Positions 42,480-52,910 are shown, numbered from the stretch's first letter. The stretch is 64,000 nucleotides of DNA from Salipiger pentaromativorans (GCF_024721115.1 NZ_JAMDHK010000005.1:1-64000), one strand, 5' to 3'. Translations and numbers: made by a program. Notes: generated by a model from the letters alone, not told the origin.

Positions 42480-42947
42480 ATGCGCCACTCAAACCCCACG
42501 CCGGACGAGATCCGCGCCCTGATCGACGCCGAGCTGCACCGCGAAGGGCCGCTCCTGCCGATCCTGCACGCGATTCAGCACGCCTATGACCATGTGCCCG
42601 AGATGGCGCTGCCGCTGATTGCCGAGGCGCTCAACCTGACCCGCGCCGAGGTGCACGGGGTGATGTCCTTCTACCACGACTTCCGCAAGGCCCCCGCCGG
42701 GCGGCATGTGGTCAAGATCTGCCGGGCCGAGGCCTGCCAGTCGATGGGCGCCAATGCGCTCAGCCAGGCGGTTCTGGACAAGCTCGGGCTGGACTGGGGC
42801 GGCACCACGGCGGACGGGTCGGTGACGGTCGAGCCGGTCTATTGCCTGGGGCTCTGCGCCTGCGCACCGGCGGCGATGGTCGACGGCAAGCTGATCGGCC
42901 GGGCCGACGCGGCACGGCTGGCGGCGGAACTGGAGGGCGCGGCATGA
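42480..42947 (+). CDS. fdsG: NAD-dependent formate dehydrogenase, gamma subunit
   Basis: This 155-residue protein is homologous to NuoE of complex I and carries one 2Fe-2S cluster. The four ligands appear as CRAEAC near residue 80 and CLGLCACAP near 122. The GVMSFYHDFRKAP segment near 60 is family-typical. GGGAGAG lies upstream of the ATG. It overlaps fdsB by 4 bp. In studied soluble formate dehydrogenases FdsG helps pass electrons between the molybdenum subunit and the flavin subunit. Confidence 0.95.
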   Translation: MRHSNPTPDEIRALIDAELHREGPLLPILHAIQHAYDHVPEMALPLIAEALNLTRAEVHGVMSFYHDFRKAPAGRHVVKICRAEACQSMGANALSQAVLDKLGLDWGGTTADGSVTVEPVYCLGLCACAPAAMVDGKLIGRADAARLAAELEGAA

Positions 42948-44464
42948 AGATCTGGGTGCCCATGGACAGCGCCGCCAAGGCGCTGGGTTCGGATGAGGTC
43001 GCCGAGGCGATCCGTATCGAGGCCGAAAAACGCGGTGTGGAGGTCGAGCTTGTCCGCAACGGCACGCGCGGCATGATCTGGCTGGAACCGCTGGTCGAGG
43101 TGGAAACGCCCGAGGGCCGCATGGCCTTTGGCCCGATGAGCCCCGCCGATGTGCCGGCGCTTTTCGAGGAGACCCACCCCAAGGCGCTGGGGCTGACCGA
43201 AGAGCTCGACTGGATGAAGCGCCAGACGCGCCTCACCTTCGCCCGCTGCGGCGTGACCGACCCGCTGTCGCTGGCGGAGTATGAGGCCAATGGCGGTCTC
43301 GCCGGGCTGCGCCGGGCGCTCGACATGAGCGGCGAGCAGATCGTGGACGAGGTCAAGCTCTCGGGCCTGCGCGGACGTGGCGGCGCGGGCTTCCCGACGG
43401 GAATCAAGTGGGACACGGTGCGCATGGCGCATGCGGACCGCAAATACATCGTCTGCAACGCCGACGAGGGCGACAGCGGCACCTTTGCCGACCGCATGAT
43501 CATCGAGGGCGATCCCTTCTGCCTCATCGAAGGCATGGCGATCGCCGGGATCGGCTGCGGCGCGGTGCAGGGCTATGTCTATCTGCGCTCGGAATACCCC
43601 GATGCCATCGCGGTGCTGACCCGCGCCATCGAAATCGCGCGCGAGGTGGGTGTACTGGGCGACAGCGTGCTGGGCTCCGGCAAGACGTTCGACATGGAGG
43701 TCCGCACCGGCGCGGGCGCCTATGTCTGCGGCGAGGAGACCTCGCTTTTGAACTCGCTCGAAGGCAAGCGCGGCGTGGTCCGCGCCAAGCCGCCGCTGCC
43801 CGCGCTGGAAGGCGCCTTTGGCAAGCCCACGGTGGTGAACAACGTGATCTCGCTGGCCACCGTGCCAGTGATTTTCGAAAAAGGCGCCGAGCACTACGCG
43901 CATTTCGGGCTGGGCCGCTCGAAAGGCACGATCCCGTTGCAGATCGCCGGCAATGTGCGCCATGGCGGGCTCTTCGAGACCGCCTTCGGCATGTCGCTGG
44001 GCCAGATCGTCGAGGATCTGGGCGGCGGCACCGCCTCGGGCCGCGCGGTCAAGGCGGTGCAGGTGGGCGGGCCGCTGGGCGCCTATCTGAGCCCGGATCA
44101 GTTCGACACGCCCTTCGGCTATGAGGAATTCGACGGCCAGGGCGCGCTGATCGGCCATGCCGGGCTCGTGGTCTTCGACGATACCGCCGACATGCTGGGC
44201 ATGGCGCGGTTCGCCATGGAATTCTGCGCGGTGGAGAGCTGTGGCAAATGCACGCCCTGCCGGATTGGCGCGGTGCGCGGCGTCGAGACGCTGGACCGGA
44301 TCGCGGCGGGTGACGCGGCGGCGATCCCGCTGCTGACCGATCTCTGCGAGACCATGAAGGACGGATCGCTCTGCGCGCTTGGCGGCTTCACGCCTTATCC
44401 GGTGATGTCCGCGCTGCGGCTTTTCCCGGAAGAGTTCGGCGCGGTGAAGGAAGCGGCGGAATGA
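42944..44464 (+). CDS. fdsB: NAD-dependent formate dehydrogenase, beta (flavin) subunit
   Basis: This 506-residue NuoF homologue binds FMN, NAD and a 4Fe-4S cluster and reduces NAD+. The start at 42944 overlaps the fdsG stop. An N-terminal thioredoxin-like extension (1-100) precedes the NuoF core, where GRGGAGFPTGIKW (near 145) and NADEGDSGTFADR (near 171) form the FMN/NAD site. The cluster ligands are in ESCGKCTPCRIG near 426 and SLCALGG near 470. A 115-bp gap with two strong hairpins separates it from fdsA. Confidence 0.95.
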   Translation: MKIWVPMDSAAKALGSDEVAEAIRIEAEKRGVEVELVRNGTRGMIWLEPLVEVETPEGRMAFGPMSPADVPALFEETHPKALGLTEELDWMKRQTRLTFARCGVTDPLSLAEYEANGGLAGLRRALDMSGEQIVDEVKLSGLRGRGGAGFPTGIKWDTVRMAHADRKYIVCNADEGDSGTFADRMIIEGDPFCLIEGMAIAGIGCGAVQGYVYLRSEYPDAIAVLTRAIEIAREVGVLGDSVLGSGKTFDMEVRTGAGAYVCGEETSLLNSLEGKRGVVRAKPPLPALEGAFGKPTVVNNVISLATVPVIFEKGAEHYAHFGLGRSKGTIPLQIAGNVRHGGLFETAFGMSLGQIVEDLGGGTASGRAVKAVQVGGPLGAYLSPDQFDTPFGYEEFDGQGALIGHAGLVVFDDTADMLGMARFAMEFCAVESCGKCTPCRIGAVRGVETLDRIAAGDAAAIPLLTDLCETMKDGSLCALGGFTPYPVMSALRLFPEEFGAVKEAAE

Positions 44465-44492
44465 GCGGCGCGGGGCCTGTGACGAGGGGTTT

Positions 44493-44537
44493 CGCCTCGC
44501 TGGCGCGAGGCGACCGTCCGGGGACTGCGTCCCCGGA
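44493..44537. other. Two adjacent hairpins in the fdsB-fdsA intercistronic gap
   Basis: CGCCTCGC (44493-44500) pairs with GCGAGGCG (44505-44512), and CCGGGGAC (44518-44525) pairs with GTCCCCGG (44529-44536). No T tract follows, so termination is unlikely. mRNA processing or stabilisation between subunit cistrons is more plausible. The sequence could also be a copy of an intergenic repeat family of this genome. Confidence 0.6.
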
Positions 44538-44579
44538 TCGGGTGCGTATTTGCAAAGAGAAGAAGCGGGAGGACCTGCG

Positions 44580-47501
44580 ATGAAGGATTTCATCATTCCT
44601 TGGGACGACCGGGACATGGGAACGCCCGCGAAATCGGGCAAGCCGGTGCATCTGACCGTGGACGGCATCGCGGTGACGGTGCCTGCGGGCACCTCGGTGA
44701 TGCGGGCGGCGGCAGAGGCCGGGGTGACGGTGCCGAAGCTTTGCGCCACCGACAGCCTGGACGCTTTCGGCTCCTGCCGGCTCTGCGTGGTCGAGATCGA
44801 GGGGCGGCGCGGCACGCCCGCCTCCTGCACCACGCCGGTGCATGAGGGGATGGTGGTGCACACGCAATCCCCGAAGGTGAAGAAGATCCGCAAGGGGGTG
44901 ATGGAGCTTTACGTCTCCGACCACCCGCTGGACTGCCTGACCTGCGCCGCCAATGGCGATTGCGAATTGCAGGACATGGCCGGCATGGTCGGGCTGCGCG
45001 ACGTGCGCTACACGCCCGGCGACAACCATTTCGACCCGTCGGGCAGCGGCGCGCGCTCGCAATCCGAGGCGCGGCTGCGGATGCCCGAGGGCGAGGCCAA
45101 TCCGCGCTATACGCCCAAGGATGAGAGCAACCCGTATTTCACCTACGATCCCGGCAAATGCATCGTCTGCTCGCGCTGCGTGCGGGCCTGCGAGGAGGTG
45201 CAGGGCACTTTTGCGCTGACCATCGAAGGCCGAGGCTTTGAGAGCCGCGTGTCGGCGGGCGCGGCAGGCGATGATTTCCTGAGCTCCGACTGCGTGAGCT
45301 GCGGCGCCTGTGTGCAGGCCTGCCCCACCGCGACGCTTCAGGAAAAAAGCGTGGCCGAGCTCGGCACGCCCGACCGCGAGCTGGTGACCACCTGCGCCTA
45401 TTGCGGCGTCGGCTGTTCCTTCAAGGCGGAGCTCAACGGCGACGAGCTGGTGCGCATGACGCCGTGGAAACACGGCAAGGCGAACCGGGGCCATAGCTGC
45501 GTCAAGGGCCGCTTTGCCTATGGCTATACCGAGCATCCCGACCGCATCCTCAACCCGATGATCCGCGAACGCATCGAGGATCCGTGGCGCGAGGTGAGCT
45601 GGGAGGAGGCGCTGTCCTTTGCGGCGGACCGTCTGAAAGCCATTCAGGAGAAACACGGGCGCAAGAGCGTCGGCGTGATCACCTCCAGCCGCTGCACCAA
45701 CGAGGAAACCTATCTGGTGCAGAAGCTCACCCGCGCGGTGTTCATGAACAACAACACCGACACCTGCGCGCGGGTCTGCCATTCGCCCACCGGCTACGGG
45801 CTGGGGCAGACCTATGGCACCTCTGCCGGCACGCAGGATTTCGACTCGGTCGAGCAGGTGGATGTGGCGGTGGTGATCGGCGCCAACCCGACCGACGGCC
45901 ACCCGGTCTTTGCCTCGCGGCTGAAGAAACGGCTACGTCAGGGCGCCAAGCTCATCGTCATCGACCCGCGCCGCATCGACCTGGTGAAATCGGCCCATAT
46001 CGCGGCGGCGCATCACCTGCCGCTGACGCCGGGCACCAACGTCGCCGTGGTGACCGCGCTGGCGCATGTGATCGTGACCGAAAAGCTCTATGACGAGGCC
46101 TTCATCCGCGCGCGCTGCGACTGGGACGAGTTCATGGCCTATGCGGAGTTCGTCTCTGAAAAACGCCATGCGCCCGAGAGCACGGCGCTGCTCACCGGCG
46201 TGAACGCGCAGGAGCTGCGCGCGGCCGCGCGACTTTATGCGCAGGGCGGCAACGGGGCGATCTATTACGGGCTGGGTGTGACCGAGCATTCGCAGGGCTC
46301 GACCACGGTCATGGGGCTTGCCAACCTCGCCATGATGACCGGCAATATCGGTCGCGAGGGTGTGGGCGTGAACCCGCTGCGCGGGCAAAACAACGTGCAG
46401 GGCTCCTGCGACATGGGCTCCTTCCCCCATGAGCTGCCGGGCTACCGCCATGTGAAGCTGCCCGAGGTGCGCAAGGTCTTTGAAGACGCCTGGGGCGTGC
46501 CGATCGACCCGGAGCCGGGGCTGCGCATCCCGAACATGCTGGATGCCGCCGTGGACGGGACGTTCAGGGGGCTCTACTGCCAGGGTGAGGACATCCTGCA
46601 ATCGGACCCGGACACCAAGCATGTGGCAGCGGGTCTGGCGGCGATGGACTGTGTCATCGTGCATGACCTCTTCCTGAACGAGACCGCGAACTACGCGCAT
46701 GTCTTCCTGCCCGGCTCGTCCTTTCTGGAGAAGAACGGCACCTTCACCAATGCCGAGCGCCGCATCAACCGCGTGCGCAAGGTCATGGCGCCGAAGAACG
46801 GCTATGAGGACTGGGAAGTCACCCAGCTTCTCGCCAATGCCATGGGTGCCGGCTGGGCCTATACCCATCCCGAACAGATCATGGCCGAGATCGCGGCCAC
46901 CACGCCGAGCTTTGCCGGCGTGACCTACGATCTGCTGGAGGAGAAGGGCTCGGTGCAGTGGCCCTGCAACGAAGAGCATCCCGAGGGCACGCCGCTCATG
47001 CATGTGGACGGGTTCGTGCGCGGCAAGGGGCGGTTCATCGTCACCGAATATGTGGCGACGGATGAAAAGACCGGCCCGCGCTTCCCGCTGCTGCTCACCA
47101 CCGGGCGGATCCTGTCGCAGTACAACGTCGGCGCGCAGACACGGCGCACCGCGAACAGCGTCTGGCACGAGCAGGATCTGCTGGAGATCCACCCGCACGA
47201 TGCCGAGAACCGCGGACTGAAAGAGGGCGACTGGGTGAAACTCGCCAGCCGCTCGGGCGAGACGACGCTGCGCGCCAAGATCACCGACCGGGTGTCGCCC
47301 GGCGTGGTCTATACCACCTTCCACCACCCGGACACGCAGGCCAATGTGGTCACCACCGATTTCTCGGACTGGGCCACAAACTGCCCGGAATACAAGGTGA
47401 CGGCGGTGCAGGTCGCGCCCTCGAACGGGCCGTCCGACTGGCAGGAAGACTACGCTGCGCAGGCCGAGCGCGCGCGGCGCATCCTGCCGGCGGCGGAGTA
47501 A
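44580..47501 (+). CDS. fdsA: NAD-dependent formate dehydrogenase, alpha (molybdenum) subunit
   Basis: This 973-residue catalytic subunit oxidises formate to CO2 at a bis-MGD molybdenum centre in the cytoplasm (no signal peptide). The ATG at 44580 is 11 codons inside the open frame and has GGGAGG upstream. An N-terminal 2Fe-2S NuoG-like domain (CATDSLDAFGSCRLC near 58) is followed by a cluster region (CLTCAANGDC near 120), two 4Fe-4S motifs (CIVCSRCVRAC near 193 and CVSCGACVQAC near 239) and the Mo-domain 4Fe-4S site (CAYCGVGCSF near 272). The Mo ligand is a cysteine in CARVCHSPTGYG near 395, not selenocysteine. The C-terminal molydopterin-binding domain runs from about 840. fdhD follows 3 bp later. 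Confidence 0.96.
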   Translation: MKDFIIPWDDRDMGTPAKSGKPVHLTVDGIAVTVPAGTSVMRAAAEAGVTVPKLCATDSLDAFGSCRLCVVEIEGRRGTPASCTTPVHEGMVVHTQSPKVKKIRKGVMELYVSDHPLDCLTCAANGDCELQDMAGMVGLRDVRYTPGDNHFDPSGSGARSQSEARLRMPEGEANPRYTPKDESNPYFTYDPGKCIVCSRCVRACEEVQGTFALTIEGRGFESRVSAGAAGDDFLSSDCVSCGACVQACPTATLQEKSVAELGTPDRELVTTCAYCGVGCSFKAELNGDELVRMTPWKHGKANRGHSCVKGRFAYGYTEHPDRILNPMIRERIEDPWREVSWEEALSFAADRLKAIQEKHGRKSVGVITSSRCTNEETYLVQKLTRAVFMNNNTDTCARVCHSPTGYGLGQTYGTSAGTQDFDSVEQVDVAVVIGANPTDGHPVFASRLKKRLRQGAKLIVIDPRRIDLVKSAHIAAAHHLPLTPGTNVAVVTALAHVIVTEKLYDEAFIRARCDWDEFMAYAEFVSEKRHAPESTALLTGVNAQELRAAARLYAQGGNGAIYYGLGVTEHSQGSTTVMGLANLAMMTGNIGREGVGVNPLRGQNNVQGSCDMGSFPHELPGYRHVKLPEVRKVFEDAWGVPIDPEPGLRIPNMLDAAVDGTFRGLYCQGEDILQSDPDTKHVAAGLAAMDCVIVHDLFLNETANYAHVFLPGSSFLEKNGTFTNAERRINRVRKVMAPKNGYEDWEVTQLLANAMGAGWAYTHPEQIMAEIAATTPSFAGVTYDLLEEKGSVQWPCNEEHPEGTPLMHVDGFVRGKGRFIVTEYVATDEKTGPRFPLLLTTGRILSQYNVGAQTRRTANSVWHEQDLLEIHPHDAENRGLKEGDWVKLASRSGETTLRAKITDRVSPGVVYTTFHHPDTQANVVTTDFSDWATNCPEYKVTAVQVAPSNGPSDWQEDYAAQAERARRILPAAE

Positions 47502-47504
47502 GCC

Positions 47505-48326
47505 ATGGCGCCGCGCCAGAGCCACAGCCGCCCCGGCCTCGCCGTGCATCGCGAGGGCACGCGCTCTGTCGTGCGCTCGCTGCCCGAAGAGGTGCCGGTG
47601 GCGCTGGTCTTCGACGGCACCACGCAGGCCGTGATGATGGCGACCCCCGGCGACATCGCCGATTTCGCCTATGGCTTCGCGCTGAGCGAGGGCATCATCG
47701 CACATCCGCGCGAGGTGGCCGAGTTCGATGCGGTGACCCATCCGCAGGGCATCGAAGCGCGGTTCTGGCTGCATGAGGATCGCGGCGCCGCACTCAAGGA
47801 GCGGCAGCGCAGCCTGCTGGGGCCAACCGGCTGCGGGCTCTGCGGCATCGACTCGCTCGATCAGGCGCTGCGCGCCCTGCCGCCGCTGCCCGAAGGCGGG
47901 CCGAGCCTCACCCGTGCCGAGGTGGCGCGCGCGACCGACGCGCTGCGCGCCCACCAGCCGCTGCACGACCAGACCCGCGCAGTGCACGCGGCGGGGTTCC
48001 TGCGGCCCGGCAAGGGCATCGTTCTGGCGCGTGAGGATGTCGGGCGGCACAACGCGCTCGACAAGCTAATCGGCGCCATGGCGCGGCAGGATATGGACCC
48101 GGCCGAAGGCGCCTTTGTGCTGACCAGCCGGGTCTCGGTCGACATGGTGCAGAAAACCGTGCTGGCGCGCTGCCCGATCCTGATCGCCGTTTCGGCCCCC
48201 ACCGCGCTGGCGCTGCGGATGGCCGAAGAGGCGGGGCTTACGCTTGCCGCCTTTGCCCGCTCCGGCGGGTTCGACCTTTACGCCGCGCCCGAGCGGATCG
48301 TCGATGGAGAGACGCATGTCGCCTGA
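47505..48326 (+). CDS. fdhD: Formate dehydrogenase sulfurtransferase FdhD (FdsC)
   Basis: This 273-residue accessory protein transfers sulfur to the molybdenum cofactor of formate dehydrogenase in studied systems. The conserved Cys pair appears in GCGLCGID near residue 110, the mobile-loop cysteines of FdhD. GKGIVLAREDVGRHNALDK near 168 and LTSRVSVDMVQK near 206 are family blocks. It lies between the catalytic subunit (3 bp upstream) and fdsD (11-bp overlap), the usual fds order, where it is also called fdsC. Confidence 0.95.
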   Translation: MAPRQSHSRPGLAVHREGTRSVVRSLPEEVPVALVFDGTTQAVMMATPGDIADFAYGFALSEGIIAHPREVAEFDAVTHPQGIEARFWLHEDRGAALKERQRSLLGPTGCGLCGIDSLDQALRALPPLPEGGPSLTRAEVARATDALRAHQPLHDQTRAVHAAGFLRPGKGIVLAREDVGRHNALDKLIGAMARQDMDPAEGAFVLTSRVSVDMVQKTVLARCPILIAVSAPTALALRMAEEAGLTLAAFARSGGFDLYAAPERIVDGETHVA

Positions 48327-48540
48327 AAAGATGGTCATGATGGCCAACCAGATCGCCACCTTCTTTGCCACCCAGCCCGGCGAGACCGGCGCCGAGGATG
48401 TGGCCGCGCATATCAACGATTTCTGGGAACCCCGGATGCGGGCGCAGTATCTCGATTACGTGGCGCAGGGCGGCGAGGGACTGCATCCGCTGGCCGCTGC
48501 TGCGGCGGCGCATATCCACGCGCCCTCCGAAAAAGCTTGA
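48316..48540 (+). CDS. fdsD: Formate dehydrogenase delta subunit
   Basis: This small 74-residue protein starts at the ATG at 48316, inside the end of fdhD. It has the FdsD pattern: KMVMMANQIATFF near residue 5, then a conserved HINDFWEPRMR stretch near 33 and an Ala-rich C terminus. FdsD is a small assembly or stability subunit of soluble formate dehydrogenases. It closes the fdsGBA-fdhD-fdsD operon. Confidence 0.93.
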   Translation: MSPEKMVMMANQIATFFATQPGETGAEDVAAHINDFWEPRMRAQYLDYVAQGGEGLHPLAAAAAAHIHAPSEKA

Positions 48541-48599
48541 TCCCGCGCAAGACAAGCGTCGCAAAAACGCTTTAGGGTTGCGGCCATGGAGGGAGATCC

Positions 48600-49307
48600 A
48601 TGGCGGAAAGCGCCTATCGGGCGGAAGGTCTGACACGCACCTATGGCGAGGGCGCCTCGGCAGTGCATGCGCTGCGCGGGGTCGATCTCGATCTGCCCGC
48701 CGGTGAGATCGTAGTGTTGCTCGGCCCCTCGGGCAGCGGCAAATCCACTCTGCTCAACATCCTCGGCGGGCTCGACCGGCCCAGCACCGGGCGCGCCTGG
48801 TTCCGCGACCGCGAGCTGACCGCCATGACCGACCGGCAGCTCACCCGCTACCGGCGCGATCATCTGGGCTTCATCTTCCAGTTCTACAACCTCATGCCCT
48901 CGCTCACGGCGGAGGAGAATGTCGAGCTGGTGACCGAAATCGCCCGCGATCCAATGACCCCCGCCGAGGCGCTGGCGCTGGTGGGGCTTGAGGAGCGGCT
49001 GGGGCATTTCCCGAGCCAGATGTCGGGCGGCGAACAGCAGCGCGTGGCCATCGCCCGCGCGGTGGCCAAGAAACCGGATGTGCTGCTTTGCGACGAGCCC
49101 ACCGGCGCGCTCGACAGCACCACCGGGCGTGAGGTTCTGGGGGTGCTCCAGCATCTCAACCAGACGCTGGGGACCACGGTTTTGATCGTCACCCACGCCG
49201 CCGCCACCGCCGCCATGGCCGACCGGGTGATCCGCTTTGCCGATGGCGCGATCCGGTCCGAGGAGCGCAACAGCCACAAGCTGCCCGCCGGGGAGATCGA
49301 GTGGTGA
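48600..49307 (+). CDS. ABC transporter ATPase (LolD/MacB-like) of an export system
   Basis: This 235-residue ATPase has Walker [10 protein letters not shown] near residue 43, the Q-loop in [10 protein letters not shown] near 95, signature MSGGEQQR near 141, Walker [12 protein letters not shown] near 162 and the H-loop IVTHAAATA near 196. This belongs to the LolD/MacB/FtsE group, which works with FtsX-type permeases rather than with importers. GGAGGGAG lies upstream of the ATG. It overlaps the permease gene by 7 bp and is the first gene of a three-gene exporter set with a membrane-fusion protein. Confidence 0.92.
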   Translation: MAESAYRAEGLTRTYGEGASAVHALRGVDLDLPAGEIVVLLGPSGSGKSTLLNILGGLDRPSTGRAWFRDRELTAMTDRQLTRYRRDHLGFIFQFYNLMPSLTAEENVELVTEIARDPMTPAEALALVGLEERLGHFPSQMSGGEQQRVAIARAVAKKPDVLLCDEPTGALDSTTGREVLGVLQHLNQTLGTTVLIVTHAAATAAMADRVIRFADGAIRSEERNSHKLPAGEIEW

Positions 49308-51664
49308 GCCCGCTCGACCGCAAACTCACCCGCGATCTGTGGCGGATGAAGGGTCAGGCGCTGGCGATTGCCGTGGTCATGGCGCTTGGCGTGATGATGC
49401 AGGTGATGATGTCGGGGCTGGTGACCTCGCTCGACGAAACCCGCCGCAGCTATTACGAGCGTTACCGGCTGGCCGATCTCGCCGCCTCGGTGGTGCGCGC
49501 GCCCGATCACCTCTTGCACCGGATCGCCGCGCTGCCGGGGGTGCAGGCGGTGGAGGGGCGGGTCAGCGGCGCGGCGCTCATCGACCTGCCCGACCGCGCG
49601 GTGCCGGTGCAGGCGCAGGCGCTCTCCCTGCCCTATGACGGCGATCCGGCGCTGAACGCGATCCGGCTGGAGGCGGGGCGGCTCTTCGAGCGCGGCAAAC
49701 CCGAGGAGGCCGTGCTGCTCGACAGTTTCGCCGCCGCCCACGGGCTCCGCCCCGGCGATACGCTGAAGGCGACGATGAACGGCGCGCGGCACAGCTTCCG
49801 CATCACCGGGCTCGCCCGCGCGCCGGAATTCCTCTACAGCGCCGCCCCCGGCGAGGGCATTCCCGACGACGCGCGGTTCGGCGTGCTCTGGCTGTCGCCG
49901 GCGGCAATGGCGGCGGCCTTCGACATGGACGGCGCCTTTAACGAGTTGCTGATCGGGCTGGCGCGCGGCGCGGGCGCGCAGCCGGTGACGGATGCGGTGG
50001 ACCGGGTGCTGGAACCTTACGGCTCCACCGGCGCCTATGGGCGCGAGGATATGTTCTCCAACCGCTTCGTGTCTGAGGAGATCGACGGGCTGCGCGACAG
50101 CGCCACCTCGATCCCGCCGATCTTCATGGCCGTCGCGGCCTTCCTGCTGAACATCGTGATCGCCCGCATGGTGCAGGCCGAGCGCGAAGAGATCGGGCTG
50201 CTCAAGGCCTTCGGTTACCGGTCGGGTGAGATCGGCGGGCATTACCTGAAACTGGTGCTGGCCATCGCCCTGCTGGGCGCGCTGATGGGCTGTCTTTTCG
50301 GTATCCTCGCGGGCCGGGCCATGGTGCAGCTCTACCTCAACTACTTCAAATTCCCCTTCCTCGTCTTCCGGCTCGACCCCGCTTCCTTCGCCATCGGCAT
50401 CGCGGTCAGCGTGCTGGCGGCCACGGCGGGCGGCGCCATCGTGCTGCGGCGGATCTTCGCGCTCGACCCGGCGGAGGCGATGCGCCCGCCCGCCCCCGCC
50501 GATTATTCCCGCGCCGGGCGCTGGCGCGGGCTCACCCGCTGGCTCGACCAACCCAGCCGCATGGTGCTGCGCCGCTTCACCCGCACGCCGTTCCGCATGG
50601 CGGGCGCCATCGTCGGCATCACCTTCGGCATGGCCCTGTCGGTGGGGGTGATCACCATCCAGAGCGGCTTCAATTACGCCATCGCGTTGAATTTCGAGGT
50701 GATGGACCGCTCCGAGGCGTCGGTGAGCTTCACCCATGCGGTGTCCGACAAGGTGCTGTTCGAACTGGCCCGCCACCCCGGCATCGAGCGGGTGGAAGGG
50801 CGGCGCGACGTGGCGGTGATCCTCAGCAACGGGCGGCAGATCCATCGCGGCAGCATCACCGGCCTGCCGGAGAACCCGGTGCTGAACCGCGCGCTGACCC
50901 CGGATCTGGAGCCGATCCACATGCGCCGCGAAGGGCTTATTCTCAGCAGCGCGCTGGCCGCAAAGCTCAAGCTGGAAACCGGCCAGACCCTGCTCGCCGA
51001 GGTGCGCGAGGGGGCACAGCCGGTGCTGGAGCTGCCGGTGCTGGGGATCTCGGACACGGTGATGGGCGCGCCCGCCTATATGGAGCTGGAGGGCCTGAAC
51101 CGCGCGCTTGGCGAACCCGGGCGCGTCACCGGCGCGGCGCTGCGGCTCGACGAGGCGCGGGCAGAAGAAATCTATGTCTGGCTGAAGGGGTTGCCCACGG
51201 TGGCGGGAGTCACGCTCAAACGCGAAAGCCGCGCGGCCTTTGAGCGGATGATGAATCAGGGCGCCGGCTGGACCCGGTTCATCATGTCGGCCATCGCCTT
51301 CGTCATCACCTTCGGCATCGTCTACAACGCCGCCCGCATCGCCCTGGCAGAACGGTCCCGCGATCTCGCCTCGCTGCGCGTCATCGGCTTTTCGCGCGGC
51401 GAGGCGGCCTATGTGCTGCTGGGCGAGCTGGGAGTGGTGACGCTGCTTGCCCTGCCCTTCGGCGCGGCGCTTGGCGCGGGGTTTGCGCATGTGCTGGCCG
51501 CCGCCTATTCCTCGGAACTCTACACGGTCCCGGTGATCTTCCAGCCTGCCACCTTTGGCAGCGCCGCGCTGGTGGTGCTTGCCGGGGCGGCGATTTCCGG
51601 GCTTCTGGTGAAACGCGATGTCGACCGGACCGATCTGGTCGCGGCGCTCAAGACACGGGATTGA
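49301..51664 (+). CDS. FtsX-like ABC permease, tandem-domain
   Basis: This 787-residue inner-membrane protein starts with GTG (49301 or 49304) overlapping the ATPase stop. One helix at about residues 18-40 is followed by a long extracytoplasmic MacB-PCD-like domain (45-265), three helices near 268-290, 315-345 and 365-385, a cytosolic linker, another helix near 430, a second extracytoplasmic domain, and three helices near 660-680, 710-745 and 755-775. The doubled FtsX arrangement in one chain supplies both halves of a mechanotransmission-type ABC complex. The partner ATPase and an adaptor gene flank it. The exported substrate is unknown. Confidence 0.9.
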   Translation: MVSPLDRKLTRDLWRMKGQALAIAVVMALGVMMQVMMSGLVTSLDETRRSYYERYRLADLAASVVRAPDHLLHRIAALPGVQAVEGRVSGAALIDLPDRAVPVQAQALSLPYDGDPALNAIRLEAGRLFERGKPEEAVLLDSFAAAHGLRPGDTLKATMNGARHSFRITGLARAPEFLYSAAPGEGIPDDARFGVLWLSPAAMAAAFDMDGAFNELLIGLARGAGAQPVTDAVDRVLEPYGSTGAYGREDMFSNRFVSEEIDGLRDSATSIPPIFMAVAAFLLNIVIARMVQAEREEIGLLKAFGYRSGEIGGHYLKLVLAIALLGALMGCLFGILAGRAMVQLYLNYFKFPFLVFRLDPASFAIGIAVSVLAATAGGAIVLRRIFALDPAEAMRPPAPADYSRAGRWRGLTRWLDQPSRMVLRRFTRTPFRMAGAIVGITFGMALSVGVITIQSGFNYAIALNFEVMDRSEASVSFTHAVSDKVLFELARHPGIERVEGRRDVAVILSNGRQIHRGSITGLPENPVLNRALTPDLEPIHMRREGLILSSALAAKLKLETGQTLLAEVREGAQPVLELPVLGISDTVMGAPAYMELEGLNRALGEPGRVTGAALRLDEARAEEIYVWLKGLPTVAGVTLKRESRAAFERMMNQGAGWTRFIMSAIAFVITFGIVYNAARIALAERSRDLASLRVIGFSRGEAAYVLLGELGVVTLLALPFGAALGAGFAHVLAAAYSSELYTVPVIFQPATFGSAALVVLAGAAISGLLVKRDVDRTDLVAALKTRD

Positions 51665-51668
51665 CGAT

Positions 51669-52901
51669 ATGGCAGACCCCCGCAACCGCACCCGCCTGCT
51701 TCTCTGGAGCCTCGCCGCGCTGCTGCTGGGCGGCGCGCTGGTCGTCGCCTTCTGGCCGCGCGCCACGCTGGTCGATCTGGGCACGGTCACCCGCGGCCCG
51801 CTCACCGTGACCATCGACGAAGAGGGCCGCACGCAGGTGCATGATGTCTATGTGGTCTCGACCCCCGTCGCGGGCCGCCTGCTGCGCGTGCGGGCGCTGG
51901 CGGGCGATACCGTCGCGCAAGGCGAAACGGTGGCGCATATGCGCCCGACCAACCCCGACGCCCTGGACATCCGCACCCGCGAACAGGCCTCGGCGGCGGT
52001 GGATGCGGCGCGCGCCGCGCTCAAGGTCGCCGAGGCGGAAGTCAATGTCGCCGCCGCCGATGCCGATCTGGCGCAATCGGAATACGAACGGAACCAGACC
52101 CTCGCCAAGCGCGGCACGGTCAGCGCGGCGACGCTCGACCGGTCGCGCTCCGAGACACGCGCCGCCGCCGCACGGCTGGAGACCGCCAAGGCGGCGGTGT
52201 CGATGCGCGAGGCGGAGCTGGCCAATGCCCGCGCGCAATTGATCAGTTTCGACGATCTGGGGCTGGCGGCGGCGGTGGCCGGCGATCATGCCTCCGACAT
52301 CTCGCTGGTCGCGCCGGTGTCGGGACGGATCCTTCAGGTGCTGCAACAAAGCGAGACGATCCTCACCGCGGGCACCGCCGTGCTGGAAATCGGCGACATC
52401 GCGCATGATCTGGAAATCGAGGTGGACCTGATCTCGTCGGACGCCGTGCAGGTCCGGCTCGGCGACCGGGTGATGATCGACGATTGGGGCGGCGACAGCC
52501 TGCTGGACGGGGAAGTCGCCCGGATCGCCCCGCTGGGCGAAACGAAAGTGTCGGCGCTGGGGGTCGAGGAGCAGCGTGTCGGCGTCACCATCCGCTTTAC
52601 CGGGCCCGTCGCAGAGCGCGCGGCGCTGGGGCATGGCTATCGCGTGGTGACCCGGATCGTGACCTGGGACGCCGAGGATACGCTGCGCATCCCGCAAAGC
52701 GCGCTGTTCCGCAGCGGCGACGGCTGGGCCGCGTTCCGCATGCAGGACGGGCGCGCCGTGCAGGTCCCGGTCGAGCTGGGTCCGGGCAACGGCACCATGG
52801 CGCAGGTGCTGTCCGGTCTGGCCGAGGGCGACAGTGTCGTGCTCTACCCGACCGCCGATTTGAGCGACGGCGCCCGCATCGCAACCCGCAGCGTGGAATA
52901 G
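51669..52901 (+). CDS. HlyD-family periplasmic adaptor (membrane-fusion protein)
   Basis: This 410-residue protein starts at the ATG at 51669, 4 bp after the permease. A single N-terminal helix (about residues 9-28) anchors it to the inner membrane. A lipoyl-like half near 60-90 (STPVAGRLLRVRALAGDTV) is followed by an Ala/Glu-rich coiled coil (about 105-205) and the second lipoyl half (APVSGRILQVLQQSETI near 222). A beta-barrel domain follows. It links the FtsX-type ABC permease to an outer-membrane channel in analogous tripartite systems, but no channel gene is adjacent. Confidence 0.9.
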   Translation: MADPRNRTRLLLWSLAALLLGGALVVAFWPRATLVDLGTVTRGPLTVTIDEEGRTQVHDVYVVSTPVAGRLLRVRALAGDTVAQGETVAHMRPTNPDALDIRTREQASAAVDAARAALKVAEAEVNVAAADADLAQSEYERNQTLAKRGTVSAATLDRSRSETRAAAARLETAKAAVSMREAELANARAQLISFDDLGLAAAVAGDHASDISLVAPVSGRILQVLQQSETILTAGTAVLEIGDIAHDLEIEVDLISSDAVQVRLGDRVMIDDWGGDSLLDGEVARIAPLGETKVSALGVEEQRVGVTIRFTGPVAERAALGHGYRVVTRIVTWDAEDTLRIPQSALFRSGDGWAAFRMQDGRAVQVPVELGPGNGTMAQVLSGLAEGDSVVLYPTADLSDGARIATRSVE

Positions 52902-52910
52902 AGCGATCGC

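Noticed and set aside
44580-47501. Selenocysteine-containing formate dehydrogenase
   Set aside because: There is no in-frame TGA; the molybdenum ligand position is an ordinary cysteine codon.
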